Assembly: GCA_026261815.1 (NCBI GenBank)
Contig: JAMPIT010000206.1
Coordinates: 434,001 to 498,000 of the forward strand
Direction of reading: 5' to 3'
Source of the DNA: Monarcha castaneiventris obscurior
Taxonomy: Eukaryota > Chordata > Aves > Passeriformes > Monarchidae
Length of the DNA: 64,000 nucleotides
Under the pieces are notes generated by a model. It was given only the letters and a program-made list of their open reading frames with translations, ran no database searches and was not told the origin of the DNA. Positions 1 to 12,502 of this stretch are shown here, piece after piece. How positions within the stretch are numbered: position 1 is the first letter of the stretch; each line of letters opens with the position of its first letter. The translations under genes were made by a program, and so were the position numbers.

Positions 1-3000
1 GCAATGTTTCTGTGCACAGCCTTACAACAAATCAGAGCTGGCCACCAGGCAAGGAATCAACTCATTTTCTTTAGCTCAGTTTATAATCTAAAGTTTGTGG
101 GGAGAAGTGAGCATTTACCTTCCTTTATTTTACTTCTTTGCAATGTTCAGAACTCAGCTCTAGACATCTCTCTCCATCTTTCCCAGAAAATACAAAGCAC
201 TGTATCTTCCCTACCCCTAAACTGGTTAGATATGTAACTCTACTGGGATGAGGTGAAATAAAGCACAAGGAAAGGAGAGGTGTGAGTGAGGGGAGATGCA
301 CTGGAAAACACACAGAAATTAGCTATTTGACTGACTCAGCCGGGGATCCTATGTGTGACCAGCACCCAGATCTCTTCACTGAAACCCACTGCAAGACCTG
401 AGCTGTGCCTGATGCTGACAGCATCACCCAAAGGAATAGCACTGGATGGGATCATTTCAGAATCAGCACATCACAAAATGGATTGGGTATGGGGCAGGAA
501 TCTGTGCAAAACATCACAGAGAACCTTCTTAAAGATTTTGGCTAATGACGGTCTTCATGGAGCCGTGAGTTGGCTTGGGGGAAGAGAGGACTACCTGCCC
601 TGAGTGGCTCCTTGTGTCCCAGCTAGGAGCTGGTGGTTTTTCACAGCAGTTCCAGCAGATAATGGGAGCTACACCCTGTGCAGAGAGCAGTGCTGCACCC
701 AAGCACTGCATCTTTGTCCCTCCCTTCTCTGGGGACATGTTTTTCAGAGATCAGTGGGTCCTCTGGACCCCAAACCAGCAAACTTCAATGTAAGTACATA
801 ACAAGAAATCCCCATCTCATTTCTTTAAACCTACCAATGCGGAACAAATAAATGAGACCCATACCCTCTATCACCTACAGCAGAGCTGACAAGAAGTTAA
901 GATGGTGTGGTATTAATAGTTCCATCATAGCTCAACTGTTACATTCCATCCTGCCCCACAAAACAAGATTACTTGAGACTGGAACACAAAACACAGGACC
1001 AAGTCAAGTAAGAAACAAAGTTTCACTCCATCCATATTTGCCCTGCAAATGCACAGAGAGGGGGGAGATGGACCAGAAAGAAACAGCCACTGGACTAATA
1101 AAGACAGAAGAATATACAATGATCGTGCTGCTTCTGATGAAGAAAAAAGCCTCTCTCTCCCTCATTCAAGACACCCTCTGAGGGGAAGTCAAAAGCCAGT
1201 TACAACAGACTGCACAGAGGTTTGAGTCACTGCTAAGCACATGGAAGTCCTTCCCACTACTTCTGTCCTTTATACGTGTTATGAAGAGCCCAAATAAGAG
1301 ACCCCCTGTAACAGAAGTAGATGAGGAAGAAGATGACATCTGTGTCATGCTTTGACACATCATAAAAGTATTTTTTACCCCTTCTTTTAAGAGAAGGTGT
1401 TGCAGTGCAGAAATACCAGAACCTGGTTTGTGGGATGGAGGTAACATGGCAACAGGCCTTGTAAAAAAGGCCAGTAGGCTGTTCCATGTGAACTATTCTG
1501 CAGAGTGGCATGGCTGGGCTGAGGGATGAATGGAAAGCCTTAACCTCCACTGTGCTGTTGTTTCCCCAGTCCCCTTGCTAACTAAATGGTTAGCAAGAGT
1601 GCACGTCAAGAGAGAGCCAGACAAGTTAAAGGTAAAAATATTACTTGCAACTGCTATGGCAGACTTGGACATTCAGAGCGCAAAGACAGCTTTGCTCTTC
1701 CCACACTACTCAGCTCCGACTTGCAGGGTTGGGTCCTTCCTTTTGTGGCTGATACCACCTAAAATTGGTCTGGCTGGCTGCTCCTGATCATTGCTACAGC
1801 ACATACTGCAGGAGATTTAACACACACAAACCTGATTACTTCTTAAACTACCTGACAATGCACCTCTTGGGCAAGGCTCTCAGATACTCAGCTTTGTTTA
1901 CCAGAAAAAAATGAGAGTAAGCTTGTTGGCTACATCAAATGCCTTCATGTTTTGTCTTTCCCTACAGGAAACAGTGGGAGCAGTGTCAGGCTTCAAAAGA
2001 GTTGGCAAAGCTTCAGCAAAGCAGAGGTAGGCAAAAGCAGAGGCTCATCCAGCACCACCATTTCTAGAGACAGATGAATGCAAATGGACAACAACTTTCA
2101 TGGTAAATCATCTTCCTCTGCCCTCAAGAGCTTCATTTTACACAGGATGGTGTTTTATACGATATGATTTCTGCTACTTGGGAAGGCTCACATGGAATAT
2201 TTGGAAGAATCAGTGTACCAATTGATAGTTGGATTCTTATTTTCATAACCCAAGGAATATAGACATTCTTTCCTGTTTTTATTTTACTTTCTAAAACAAT
2301 AGCTTGCATTGAAAGAGATCCTGGAACACTTGGGAAAGAGGCTGGTAACAGAATTGCCCTGAGGTACAAAAAGGGGGTAGATTTATTTATCCTTTTAAGA
2401 AAAAGAGAGGAAAAGCTAATCCAAACAAACCATATACATTCTGTCTTGTTGGTCAGGTATGGAGAAATCACATCAAACACCCAAATTATACACCATATCT
2501 TTGGAAACATGAAACACAAGCTAGTTTGTCTGATTATGCTCATTTTATAGCTCCTCTGCATAAACTAAAGAAATTAATGCTTCAGACAGTTACCTAACAA
2601 AAATTGTTGGCAAGACCCCCATCATTAAAATCATGTTGTGAAATTGGGTAAAAGCAAGGCCTGTTTTGATCAGACCTCACATCAATGTACTGCACACAAT
2701 CAGCCTGTACAGTCACGCACTGTGCCCAAAATAAGGCTTTCCTTTATCACTGCCCAGAACCGACGTGATCACACTGTCCTGAGCATGGGCACTGTGATGT
2801 AAACAAGACGTAACATCTCAGCTGAGAGTGTAAATGGCAACACACAACAGACAAAAAATTACTGAAACCAACAAGTTTGACCTCTACACAGCTATTTCAA
2901 AATGTGCTTTAAAATATTGAAATAAAACTAAAATTCATTAACACCATGACAAAGAGAAGCACATGTATTTCATTCTGCTAATTGCAGTAACCCTCCTACT

Positions 3001-3085
3001 ACAGTCAAAATTTCTTACTCCAGATACATCAGAAACAGATTGCTGTTCAAGCTATTGAACAAGTTCATATTATGGCAGGTATTAC
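1..3085. other. Unique non-coding stretch, no gene recognised
   Basis: Open frames here are short (the longest is about 142 codons on the minus strand near 2133-2561) and show no recognisable domain, no signal of codon bias and no good splice context. No CR1, LTR or simple repeat was recognised. It is best treated as intergenic or intronic sequence. Confidence 0.6.
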
Positions 3086-3558
3086 TGTCCTAGATTACAA
3101 CATAGATGTATTCTATTACCACCAGCTGTGGGCCATTAGCTGTTATCTCCTGCTGTGACCCACCCCTGATAACAGACAAGGGGCCATCAAGAAACCACTG
3201 CATGACTCATGGACTCACCCCATCCTATTGTGAGATGCTCCGCCCAGGAGGGAGGAGCCAAGCATTCCCACCTGGATATAACCTGGCCTTGGAACAGGCC
3301 TAAGTTAGGCCTGTCTACTGGGTTCCCAGAGGACTGGATCCCACTGGATCTTCAGCTGGAGACCTGACCTTCCATAGGATCACCACTTCAACTGAACTAT
3401 TTCATCTGGACTGCTACCACCACCCTAACAGGGTGTCAGGTTGTATGTGACTTTGTCAGTGCTTTTTCCGTGTATTATTTCACTTACTTTTAATTTTTTC
3501 CTAATAAATTTTAATCCTGACTTGCAATCTCCCACTGGTTTGTTTTCAAACCACTACA
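3086..3558 (+). mobile_element. Solo LTR of an endogenous retrovirus (family A, copy 1)
   Basis: A 473-bp unit starts TGTCCTAG and ends CACTACA, the TG...CA termini of an LTR. It is flanked by ATTAC (3081-3085) and ACTAC (3559-3563), a 5-bp target duplication with one mismatch. Promoter and polyadenylation signals are in the expected order for plus orientation: a TATA-like GGATATAA near 3275-3281 and AATAAA at 3503-3508. A second, clearly alignable copy lies at 55926-56450 with the same start, the same TATA context and the same 3' segment (CTCCCACTGGTTTG...). No viral coding sequence lies next to it, so it is a solo LTR left by recombination between the two LTRs of a provirus. The family name cannot be given without a library search. 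Confidence 0.85.
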
Positions 3559-5695
3559 ACTACTTAGTACTATCTCAGTTACTACTGCAAGGATATATTT
3601 ATCTATATTTTTAGTGCATATGCTTGATCTTTTCCCCCAGAGAAAAACAGAAGTGGCATATTTAAAGCATATGCATGAAACAACATTTTTGAAGTGGCAT
3701 CAGTGACAGTAGCAGCAGTGCTGGCAGCATGTTAGCATTTGGTTAATTGAGCCATTCAGGTTAATGAGCTTCACAGTTATAAGGATCAACTGAAAAAAAA
3801 TAATTTCTTTCAGACCATTAGCATTGAGAGCTTGCTCATCCAAGTTTCCAGAAGAATCCTATTTGTATCAAGGAGGAATGAAGACACAAATCAGTGAGTG
3901 TAAAGAGCCCCTCCCACAGCCCCACATACCCTCCAAGAAAACAGGACTCTCCCAGACACCCCCTATTTGAGATGCCAAACTGGAATGCCAAAACAAGCCC
4001 CTTAGTGACAGCAAATTGTGCAGACTCTCCAACTCCTTCCCTCTAGCAGAATAATTAACAATGCTGGCAAGTACATTATCATAGACTTCAGCATTAACAC
4101 CCCCACTGCAAAGAACAAAGGCAGTTCACATCCCTCCCAAGCTCCTGCTGCAGACTGGGTGCTGATTCTGACAAGTTTCTCTGTGCCAATTTAGATTCCT
4201 TTCACATTTGGAAGATTATGTGCATAGCCACAAGCCAGAGAATACTTTTTAAATTATGCTGGAAAGCTCGGAAAACAGTGCTCCGAAAACCTGCAAGCCA
4301 GCCTGGATCACCTCCTGGTCTCTCTGTTGATTTAGCTGCCTTTGTGCAGAACTCAAACAAATAACTTGTAACAATCGCATATAGTATCCTTTATCTCAAA
4401 GGGTCCTAAAGTTCTGCTAGACTGAGACTAGATCTTGCATGCTTATTACCAGTTACCCTTTCTCCTGGATAGACCAAAAAGTTGGGAGAGGCCAGATGTC
4501 TGTAAAAGTAGGTGCTAAACACTTCCAGCACAAGGCTTTTTCCCACTTCAGATACACAGTGAGAAGCTGACAACAGGCAGCAACATTTCAGCACTGGGCA
4601 AAACTTCAGCCTTGGCCAATGTAGAGGTGCTCATAGCCACTCTGCACTGGAGGGAGGCCACTGGGAGAACAAGGTGGTGACACCTGTGTTAGCTGCCCAG
4701 TTGGAGCCTGCTCATCTTATTATCATCACTTGTCAGTAAAGTCCGCAACTTGAAAATCTGCTAAGGTGCCAAGTTGTTTTGGAGGCTTATTTTGATACAA
4801 AGGCAACAAGAGTGGTTTGCTACTTATGTCTGGTGGCTGCACAGATGTCATTTGAATACAACTTTATGGATACAATCCACCCCCAGGGCATTTTGAGATT
4901 AATACAATACACTCAGCAAGATATTTCCAGTGCTACTACAGGTGCTGTGAGGTGTTACAGCTCAAAAAGGATATGCAAGTGGATTCTCTGGTATTTCTGA
5001 TCCATGGTGCCAAGAGCAGACTTCAGGTTACTGCATTTTGGTTTTAGTTATCAACCCCAACTGGCTGGAGTGCCACCCTAACCCAAGCACTGTCCTGCAT
5101 ACATCAAACTTTTACTCCATGAAGATGGAGGTTTACAACAGAGGAATAATATCTATAAAATGGCCTTGGGGATGGGACTCTGTTAAACATTTTTCTCTTC
5201 CTTGTCTGCCCCATAGCTAGGACAATGTCTCTGGTTGTGACGTTGGCACACAGTTTCTTTTAGAGGTTTCTTTTAGAGTTAGGCGAGGAATGGGGAACAG
5301 CTGCTTTGTGTTTTTAACAGATTCTATTGAGCAAGACTGGATTTCTAACAGAAAACCAACAGCACCAGAGAGGTATGTCTTTTAATGTGCTCAAACAAGA
5401 AATTAAAAAAAAAAACCCCAAACCCAGGTGCTTCACTGCAGATACTTAATGTGGCTGTCAATTTATTCAGCAAAATTCTTTTGGAAACAGCTGTCACAAA
5501 CTCTTCAAGTGTGACAACAAAAGCTGACATTTCTAGGAGGCAAGTGATGTCAAAGTGCAGCAACCTTAACCATGAGGTAACAAAACAAAGAAGATTATCA
5601 TGCACTGGGAAAATGAATGACCCATAAAGAAACAACAGCACTGTAACACTAAACCAAACAAGATGCCAGCCAAACCAAGCCAGGCCATCCCTTAC
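3559..5695. other. Unique non-coding stretch, no gene recognised
   Basis: Only short frames without recognisable domains. No interspersed repeat was recognised. A purine/A tract occurs near 5403-5415. Confidence 0.55.
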
Positions 5696-5792
5696 CTCTT
5701 CTGCCCCTTCCAAATACCTCTGGTTGCTAGCATCCAGGATGCACTGTGGCACAGGGGGTTCCCACTTTGTCCAGTATTTATATATAGCCTCT
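5696..5792 (-). other. Exon-like patch resembling the end of a sushi/CCP module (weak)
   Basis: Read on the minus strand, a 97-nt stretch is bounded by an acceptor-like TCTGCAG (ending at 5793) and a strong donor-like AGAG|GTAAGG (GT at 5695-5694). It is open throughout and enters in phase 2. The translation contains KWEPPVPQC, which resembles the W-x-P-x-P-x-C end of complement control protein (sushi) modules. In known split CCP modules the intron is also phase 2. Against it: the preceding conserved cysteine of a CCP is absent from the patch, no partner exons were recognised nearby, and the stretch is short enough for chance. It may equally be a decayed exon or coincidence. Confidence 0.15.
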
Positions 5793-8700
5793 CTGCAGAG
5801 CAACCCTCAAGAGATGGGAAACATAGTTTCTGCATCTTTTACAGAAAAAAAGTCCCTCTCACAGAGAGCAAACTTGTTTTTCACCTGACCTTTGTCAGCT
5901 GAGGATGCTGCACTACCTTTGGATGTAAGTAGTAACAATGGATATGAGCTGCCTTGTTTACTCAATGTTAAGTATTAATAAGGCCTGTGCTATCTCAGCC
6001 ATGGCCACACGGCACTAGGCAAGATTTCCTAGCATAAGCAGCTTTATACAAACACCAGCCCAACCTCTGTGAAGGACAATGCATCCCAGGAATAAAAGGA
6101 GTTAAAGGTATTTCCATGTTGCTCAGAAGTAAAATAAAGGGTGGGGAAAACTATAAATCCATGTTTGTAGAAAACTCAGCTGTTTATCACTCACAGAATG
6201 CTTATTTTCATCTTCAAGAAATACAGATTTCACCTTTGGAGGTGACTTCTGGGTTTCCTCAAAAATAAATAACTACTACTCAGCAGACAAAGAAACAACC
6301 CTCCCCAGTCTGTGGGGATTCATCTTTTCAGTTTCTTAGATACTGGAAATTTTGTTATCTGCTGCCATGGAGAGAGAAAGATAGAAAAAGTTCTATTGCA
6401 GCACATTCTCAGGATTCTAAACATACCATATCACATACACACTGTAATGAGTTTTATTTTAACTGCTTTTGGCGATTGCTTTAGTGGACACTGAAATTGA
6501 ATAACCAGCTCTGCTCACTGAATGAAAGGAAAACTGTAACAGGATACATAAAAGTTCTTATTATTTTGCAGAGGGCCTTGCACATAACCCAGACAGAAGG
6601 GATGTGGTGGCCATCCCATAGAAGTATTCTCCTTCTTGTGTGTTTAAAAACAACAAAAAAAGGCCAAAAATTAAAAAAAAACCCAACTAAATCCCACATT
6701 ATCATGGACCCATCATTTGTATGTATCCATCCTTCACCAGGATGACACTCAGGTGTCATGGCTACAAGCTGGCTAGTCAAGCACTAAGGGAGCTTCCCAC
6801 CCTGCAACATTACAATGTCCTTATGGCCAGGCATCTGCCTCTCAAGTTTACATTTTCAGTTTCCTCCTATTTACAATGCTCTATTCTACCCTCCTTTCCC
6901 ACCTATAGCCTCTCTTTGACAACTTTGGTCTGGGGAACTGATGCATTGGGAAAACTATTCAGCTCACTCTGAAGCGAGAAGGGGATGTTCTTCATATCTT
7001 AAGGAAACCAAGTCCTACTTTCCACATTTACCGTACTAATGTAAGTGCAGCTGTACTTGGATCTCAAATGCTGACCTGTGTCCCAACTTTATTTGTTCTA
7101 CTCCACATAAACGAGTTATCTACCCATTAAAAAAACATATAGTGACCTCTTTTCCCCAACCTCCTTTTTGCCCCTGCCTTCTAAAGGCAATTCGGCTTCA
7201 ATCAGACTTTCAGTGGAAATTTTCATTTCCATTTTCTTCTGTGAGAGCAAAAAGAGGCTGCACCAGATGCCGGATCCTGGTGTGTCCACACAGAGTTACT
7301 AAGCAATAAGTCTGTAGGTGAAACCAATCCAAAAAAAGGCATCACAGAAAACAACTCGAATCCTATTGACTCTAAGTTTTTCTTTGCAATTTTGCAATTA
7401 AGAATAAAATATATTTTAGAACAACTTTTTTCATATCTCATAGGATCTACTACACATGAAACACTGCTTTAACTGACTACCCTGAGCCTGCCTCATTCTC
7501 TGTATTGGGTCATGTTCAATATTTCACTAGGAGACCTCCAAGCTAATGCTTGACGTTGGCAGCTCCGAGAGGTTACCAGTTTTGCAGTTCAAGGCAAAGA
7601 ATCTAAGACACTGCCAATATTTGGAAACATTCCCCACCAATGACAAGGAGGAGCAAAAGTCACACTGACAAATGATTTCAACATCAAAAAAATGGAAATG
7701 CATTGGTGTTAATGCTGCATGTACTTTGTCCCTACTTCTGAAGATCTTTCATCCTCCTTGCAGACAATGCAGGAAGCCATGGGCACACAAAGATTGCACT
7801 TCAAATCACTTCACTACAAAGACAAATGTTCCTTTCCAGGCATTATGAGCTTGTTCAGCTTCATTCTGTCTTTCAGTTTAATGTTTGGATGCTATTTACA
7901 TTTGTTCAGATAAAATAAAAAGCACATGACAACAATTCGCACCTACCCTCCCATGCACAAGAACACAAATGAAAGATACTGGTGGGGAGAAGATTTTCTA
8001 AGATAAAAGACCACTAAGTGGCAACACTTAGTTGTTGTTCACTGAGAACAAAGAAACTTGTCTTTGGGCCCCAGAATTTTTTAAAGAACGTTTTTCAGTA
8101 TCAAAACTAGAGGTTGTGGATACCTGGCTAGTAGTCATTGCCTGAAAGATGTTAGAAGAGCTTCCTTGGTAGATCATAAAGCATGTGAAAAGAGATACCA
8201 GCTACCCTTAAACCACCAGGAAAACACTAACAAAATCTTCAGATATTACAGGTCCAGACAGCCGTTTAGGTAATGCTGGGGACAGCCCCCAAAGCAGTCT
8301 TTTCTAGTAGTTCCCCAGCCTGTATCGTGCCTTCTTCCTTCAGCTGGTCTCACACTCCTTCAGTATTCATTTATCCTTACTTTGCAAGTGCAAAGAACTT
8401 GGAGTTTCCTAAAATCTGGGGAGAGCTGAGTGGCAGAACTTGCACATGGGAAGTCAGCTATCTGAAGAGGATCTTTCTCAGGGGAGTACCCATAGGTACT
8501 GCACCCATAGTTTCTCATTCCTAGTTCATCCTCCTTCCCTGGACTTCATTAGCACTTAAGAGTACATGATATGATTACCCCTTTATTTCTCATGTCTTGT
8601 GCCATTTATCACCACTGTCTTCTATCTCTCACTATTGAGATTTGCTACACTAATTTTCCTAATCCATGACACACTGCATTGCCTCCCCCAGCCCTTTCTC

Positions 8701-8845
8701 TCTCTCTCCCCAGTCTTCCTTCCCTCCTATTGGTTCACTACCAGTGAGGAGACCCTCAGCCAGCTGTACTTCCACCCACCTGCCTTCCCCAGCCTGTTAC
8801 AACTCAGTGTTGTTTGTGTACGCCTGCCCAGGACTCCCACCCAGC
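5793..8845. other. Unique non-coding stretch, no gene recognised
   Basis: Short frames only, no recognised repeat family. A-rich tracts occur near 6650-6685. Nothing supports a gene here. Confidence 0.55.
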
Positions 8846-8877
8846 AACAGGGACAGGGACAGGAACAGGGACAGGGC
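8846..8877 (+). repeat. Short (ACAGGG)n-type tandem repeat
   Basis: About five imperfect hexamer units of the ACAGGG type (one unit is ACAGGA). The open frames that cross it read as Gln/Gly or Asp/Arg repeats and are products of the repeat, not genes. Confidence 0.85.
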
Positions 8878-9889
8878 TCCCAGGGCACAAGACCATAAAA
8901 GTGTGTCAAAGCACGCCCCTGGGAATGCTCTTGGTCAGCAGCAGGGAAGGGAAATTAGTAATTAAAAAAAAAAAAAAGTTTCAGAAGCAAAAACATGTAG
9001 GAAAGGGAAAAAACTAGAGAGAATGAGAGAACTGCTCATTATTACATTACGAAACCTAAACTATTTATAAGCACTACATCTATCACTTCAATTACACATT
9101 TCTAAATGAGGCTGAAGCAAGATATCCATAATTATTACTGAAATGCCATTTTTACATTAGCCTGACAGTTGTGCGCGTTCCTCACAAAATGCAATAAGCA
9201 AACTGCCAATTAATTTTTTCTGTAAATTACAGATAAATTAATCTAAATATCTCTTTTGCAATAGACTTGATTTTTAACCCTGAATTTCTATTTCCTTTGA
9301 ACAGTGCAAGTTGCACAAAGAATCCTTTTCCCCTCTATCTCCTCTTTTAGGGAGCTTTTTCCTGCCCTATTCTGCTTAATCTATGGATGCTCAGAGGCAG
9401 AAATGACATTAAAAAGGCTTGTTTAACTTGCTTGATAAGATTGTTATTCCTTACTCCTCTTCCCCCCTTCTCTTCCATTTGTCCTTCTGTGAAACTCTTT
9501 CTTACAGCTTCTAATGCTGTCTGCTCCACTCTCCTCTTTTCTGTCACTTTGCCTCTTGCTTCCTTAGCTGTGATGAACATTGGAGGTGATGTCTGCAGCT
9601 CAGAGATAGGTGTCCTTCATTTGGACAGAGCAGGAGCTGCCCAGCCCCTACCCTCACAGCCCCAAAGCTGGTCATGTTGCACATTTGGGGGCTCACCTCA
9701 AGTGACCGTATGGTCTGGGGACCACTATATTGTGCTCTTTTACCCCTCCTTGCTCCCATCTGTGCATCCCTTGTGCTCAGGGATTTGTTATCCTGGTCAT
9801 TCTTTCTCTCCCTTGCTAGTACAACCAGCTTTATTTCCAGTCTTCCTTTTCTCATCACTGCTGGAAACACTACTCCATTCCTAGAAAAG
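8878..9889. other. Non-coding; AT-rich patch that may be a conserved element at about 9030-9300
   Basis: After an A13 run near 8965-8977, the stretch 9030-9300 is AT-rich but not low-complexity. It carries several homeodomain-type cores (TAATT/ATTAA) and no recognised repeat. Such texture is common in vertebrate conserved non-coding elements, but conservation cannot be seen from one sequence. The 165-codon frame at 9387-9884 has no recognisable domain. Confidence 0.3.
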
Positions 9890-11113
9890 CAGGGAGCTTT
9901 ACAAACCACAGACTTTGTCTTTAGACAAAGGAAATGGAGGCATGAGGTTGGTGAAGGAAAGGCTGTGGATGTTGTTTACACGGACTTCAGTAAAGCCTTT
10001 GACACTGTTTCCCACAGCATTCTCCTGGAGAAATGGGCTGCTCATGGCTAGGACAGTGTACTCTTTGCTGGGTTAAAAACAGCTGGGTGCCAAACCCGAA
10101 GAGTGGTGGTGAATGGAGTTAAACCCAGCTGGAGGCCAGTTACTAGTGGGGGTTCCCCAGGGCTCAGTATTTGGGCCAGTTGAATATATTTATAAATGAT
10201 CTAGACAAAGGGATCAAGTCCACCCTCAGTCTATTTTGCAGACAACACCAACCTAGGTGAGAACACTGATCTGATGAAGGGTAGGAGGACTCTGCAGAAG
10301 GATCTGGACACACTGGATCAATGGGATGAGGCCAATCATGTGAGGTTCAACAAGGCCAAGTGCCAGGTCCTGCTCTTGGGCTGCCAACAACTCCAGGCAG
10401 CAACACAGGCTGGGGCAGAGTGGCTGGAAAACTGCCCAGGGGAAAAGGACCTGGGGATGCTGGTCAACAGCAGCCGAACATGAGCCAGCTGTGCCCAGGT
10501 GGCCAAGAAGACCAATGGCATCCTGGCCTGGATCAGCAATAGTGTGGCCAGCAGGACCAGGGCTGTGATTGTCCCCCTGTACTCAACATCAGTGAAGCTG
10601 CACCCCAAATCCTGTGTTCAGTTCTGGGCCCCTCCATTCAGGAAGGACACTAAGCTAGAGCTTGTCCAGATAAGGACAATGGAGTTGGGGAAGAGTCTGG
10701 AGCACAAGTCCAGTGAGGAGTGGTTCAGGGAGCTGGGGATGTTTAGTCTGGAGAAATGGAGGATCAGGGGAGACCTTATCACTCTCTACAACTCCCTTAA
10801 AGGAGGTTGCGGCCACATGGGGGTTGGTCTCTTCTCCCAATTAGAAAGCAAATAGGACAAGCGGAAACAGCCTCAAGTCATGCCAGGGTAGGTTTAGACT
10901 GGATATTAGGGAACATTTCTTACTGAAAGGGGGGTCAGGCACTGGAATGGGCTGCTCAGGGAACTGGTGGAGTCACCATCCCTGGATGTATGTAAAAAAT
11001 GTGTAGATGCGGCACTTGGGACATGGTTTAGCGGTGGGCTTGGCAGTGGCTGGGTTAATGTTGGACTCAATGATCTTAGAGGTCTTTTCTTACCTTAACA
11101 ATTCTGTGATTCT
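9890..11113 (+). mobile_element. CR1 LINE, 5'-truncated, with 3' end preserved
   Basis: This is the longest CR1 copy in the window, about 1.2 kb. The left part encodes a reverse-transcriptase fragment with the CR1-typical DFSKAFDTVSH segment (about 9980-10015). The body continues through the C-terminal ORF2 region and the 3' UTR. The right end carries CR1's short tandem signature (AATTCTGTGATTCTT, about 11099-11113). 5' truncation is normal for CR1 because target-primed reverse transcription usually stops early. The left edge is approximate: similarity is clear from about 9945 and probable from about 9890. Confidence 0.92.
9945..10855 (+). pseudogene. Broken CR1 ORF2 (reverse transcriptase) remnant
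   Basis: The ORF2 remnant of the CR1 copy encodes part of the reverse transcriptase that copies CR1 RNA at the target site. The fingers/palm segment with FDTVSH ends at a stop near 10050. The active-site box at about 10234-10257 reads FADNTNLG where active CR1 elements have FADD, so the second catalytic aspartate is replaced by asparagine. The C-terminal region, with the conserved AVIVPLYS and FWAP patches, is open at 10499-10855 in another frame register. Stops, frame changes and the lost catalytic residue show that it is not functional. Confidence 0.88.
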
Positions 11114-11384
11114 TGAAGAGGTGAGATACATTTTCCAAGATCAAGCAGTCCTCACTGAGCAGGCCTGAGCAGAGATCCTTTAGAGGTGCTGATTTACTAC
11201 TGTATATTTTAGTTTGCAAGAGAGGTAATGGTTGTCTTAAATATTCGCTCTCACCATATATAACTTCCCTGCCTGTACAGAGAAAGCTTTAAGCCACATG
11301 CAAAGTAAACTCTTTTCTAGGACAGACTTTTACTTTCTTTCAAATCAAATTGTTACAGCAACAGGAGTTGTTTGGAGTGGTTGG
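11114..11384. other. Short unique spacer between CR1 and LTR
   Basis: No repeat or coding signal was recognised. Its last six bases (GGTTGG, 11379-11384) form the left target duplication of the following LTR. Confidence 0.5.
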
Positions 11385-12038
11385 TGTCACGATCCGCTAA
11401 TGCAAGCGGGAGTCATGATGGTTCGTTTACCGATCTCAGAGTGCAAAAGACACAAAGGGGATTTCAGTTTTAATCAAACAGAGCACCTTTATTGAGTGCC
11501 AACAACACAATTATGCGATAGAGGAGAGAGAGAAAGAGATATAAAGAAACAAAGTAGACGGGAAGGGGCGGGGGGAATAGCTACCAACGGATGAGACGAA
11601 GTCCTTGTGGTCTCCTCTGCCAATAGACTTGCCGGTGTCCATGGGGAGATCTCATCAGGGTTAATTCAGAAAGTCCCTTTATAGTCTTTTTTGAAAGCAG
11701 GGGGCAACTGGCCAGGAGGTGAGGAAATCTACAACTGTTGTTGTGAGGCCTGTTGTTATGGGATATGGGAGTGGGTATACAGGACAGGTCATTCCTTCTC
11801 ACTTCAGTGCAGTCCTTCCTGCCTAGGCAGCAAGAACAGCACACCACGACCTCAGGAATGCATACCAGTCCTCAGCAGGCGCACCTGCAGGCAACACTTG
11901 GCAAACATCCCACCTCAGCCAGGCCAGAACTCCTGCGCAAAAGTCCTCCTTTTCTTTTTTGGGGTTTTCAGGGTTTTCAGTCTCTGTCCTAGTTGATAAT
12001 CATGAGGCAGATGAGGGATTTTTGGACCATCTCTTACA
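11385..12038 (-). mobile_element. Solo LTR with 6-bp near target duplication (class II/ERVK-like)
   Basis: A 654-bp unit starts TGTCACGATCC and ends CTCTTACA, so both strands begin TGT and end ACA. It is flanked by GGTTGG (11379-11384) and GGTGGG (12039-12044), a 6-bp duplication with one mismatch. On the minus strand a TATAAA (complement of 11678-11683) lies about 190 bp upstream of AATAAA (complement of 11488-11493), which fixes the orientation. Six-base duplications are usual for class II (beta/alpha-like, ERVK) elements. No internal viral sequence adjoins it, so it is a solo LTR. The left end is firm; the right end rests on the duplication and the termini. Confidence 0.8.
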
Positions 12039-12502
12039 GGTGGGCAGAAGCCCCAGTAGATACTCCCTACTATCACTTATTTTTTATCACTCTCCATACA
12101 GGGAACTGCAATAAAACCTTTCATCAGAAGACCGATGACTTTTTTACAAAAAAAAAAGGTATTAAAACTAATGATAAAACTTGATGGTTGCAGCATAAGC
12201 CCTGTCTTCCTTTCTGCCTTCATCCCTTGTCAATCTGCTTTGAAGATCTACCTGTGCTTTTTGTTCTATTGCCAAGATCATGCTCAAATCTTGACTCTGA
12301 CCTGGCTTCCAGGACCTTGTCTGGATTCTAAGGTTTGCTCCACTGTAACCACAAACACTTTTAATACCCCTTTGTATCCACTTTGAGCTGTAAATGCTGT
12401 TTTGACTCTGTTGAGCTACCAGGCTGTATTGTTAGAGGAGTGCCTATCTTACAACTCTGTCCTCATTTTCTATTTACATACTGCCATTTCTGCCTGGTCA
12501 AT
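12039..12502. other. Unique spacer between two solo LTRs
   Basis: No recognised repeat or gene. It ends in TCAAT (12498-12502), the left target duplication of the next LTR. Confidence 0.6.

Noticed and set aside
2133..2561. 142-codon minus frame
   Set aside because: Hydrophobic composition from AT-rich DNA, with no motif and no context.
5345..5803. Full 152-codon minus frame as a gene
   Set aside because: Only the first 33 codons or so look exon-like. The rest reads through a donor site and a low-complexity tract, without domain similarity.
8599..8965. Gln/Gly- and Asp/Arg-repeat frames
   Set aside because: Artefacts of the ACAGGG tandem repeat in different registers.
9387..9884. 165-codon plus frame
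   Set aside because: No domain, no clear codon pattern, and a low-complexity Ser/Leu/Pro composition from pyrimidine-rich DNA.
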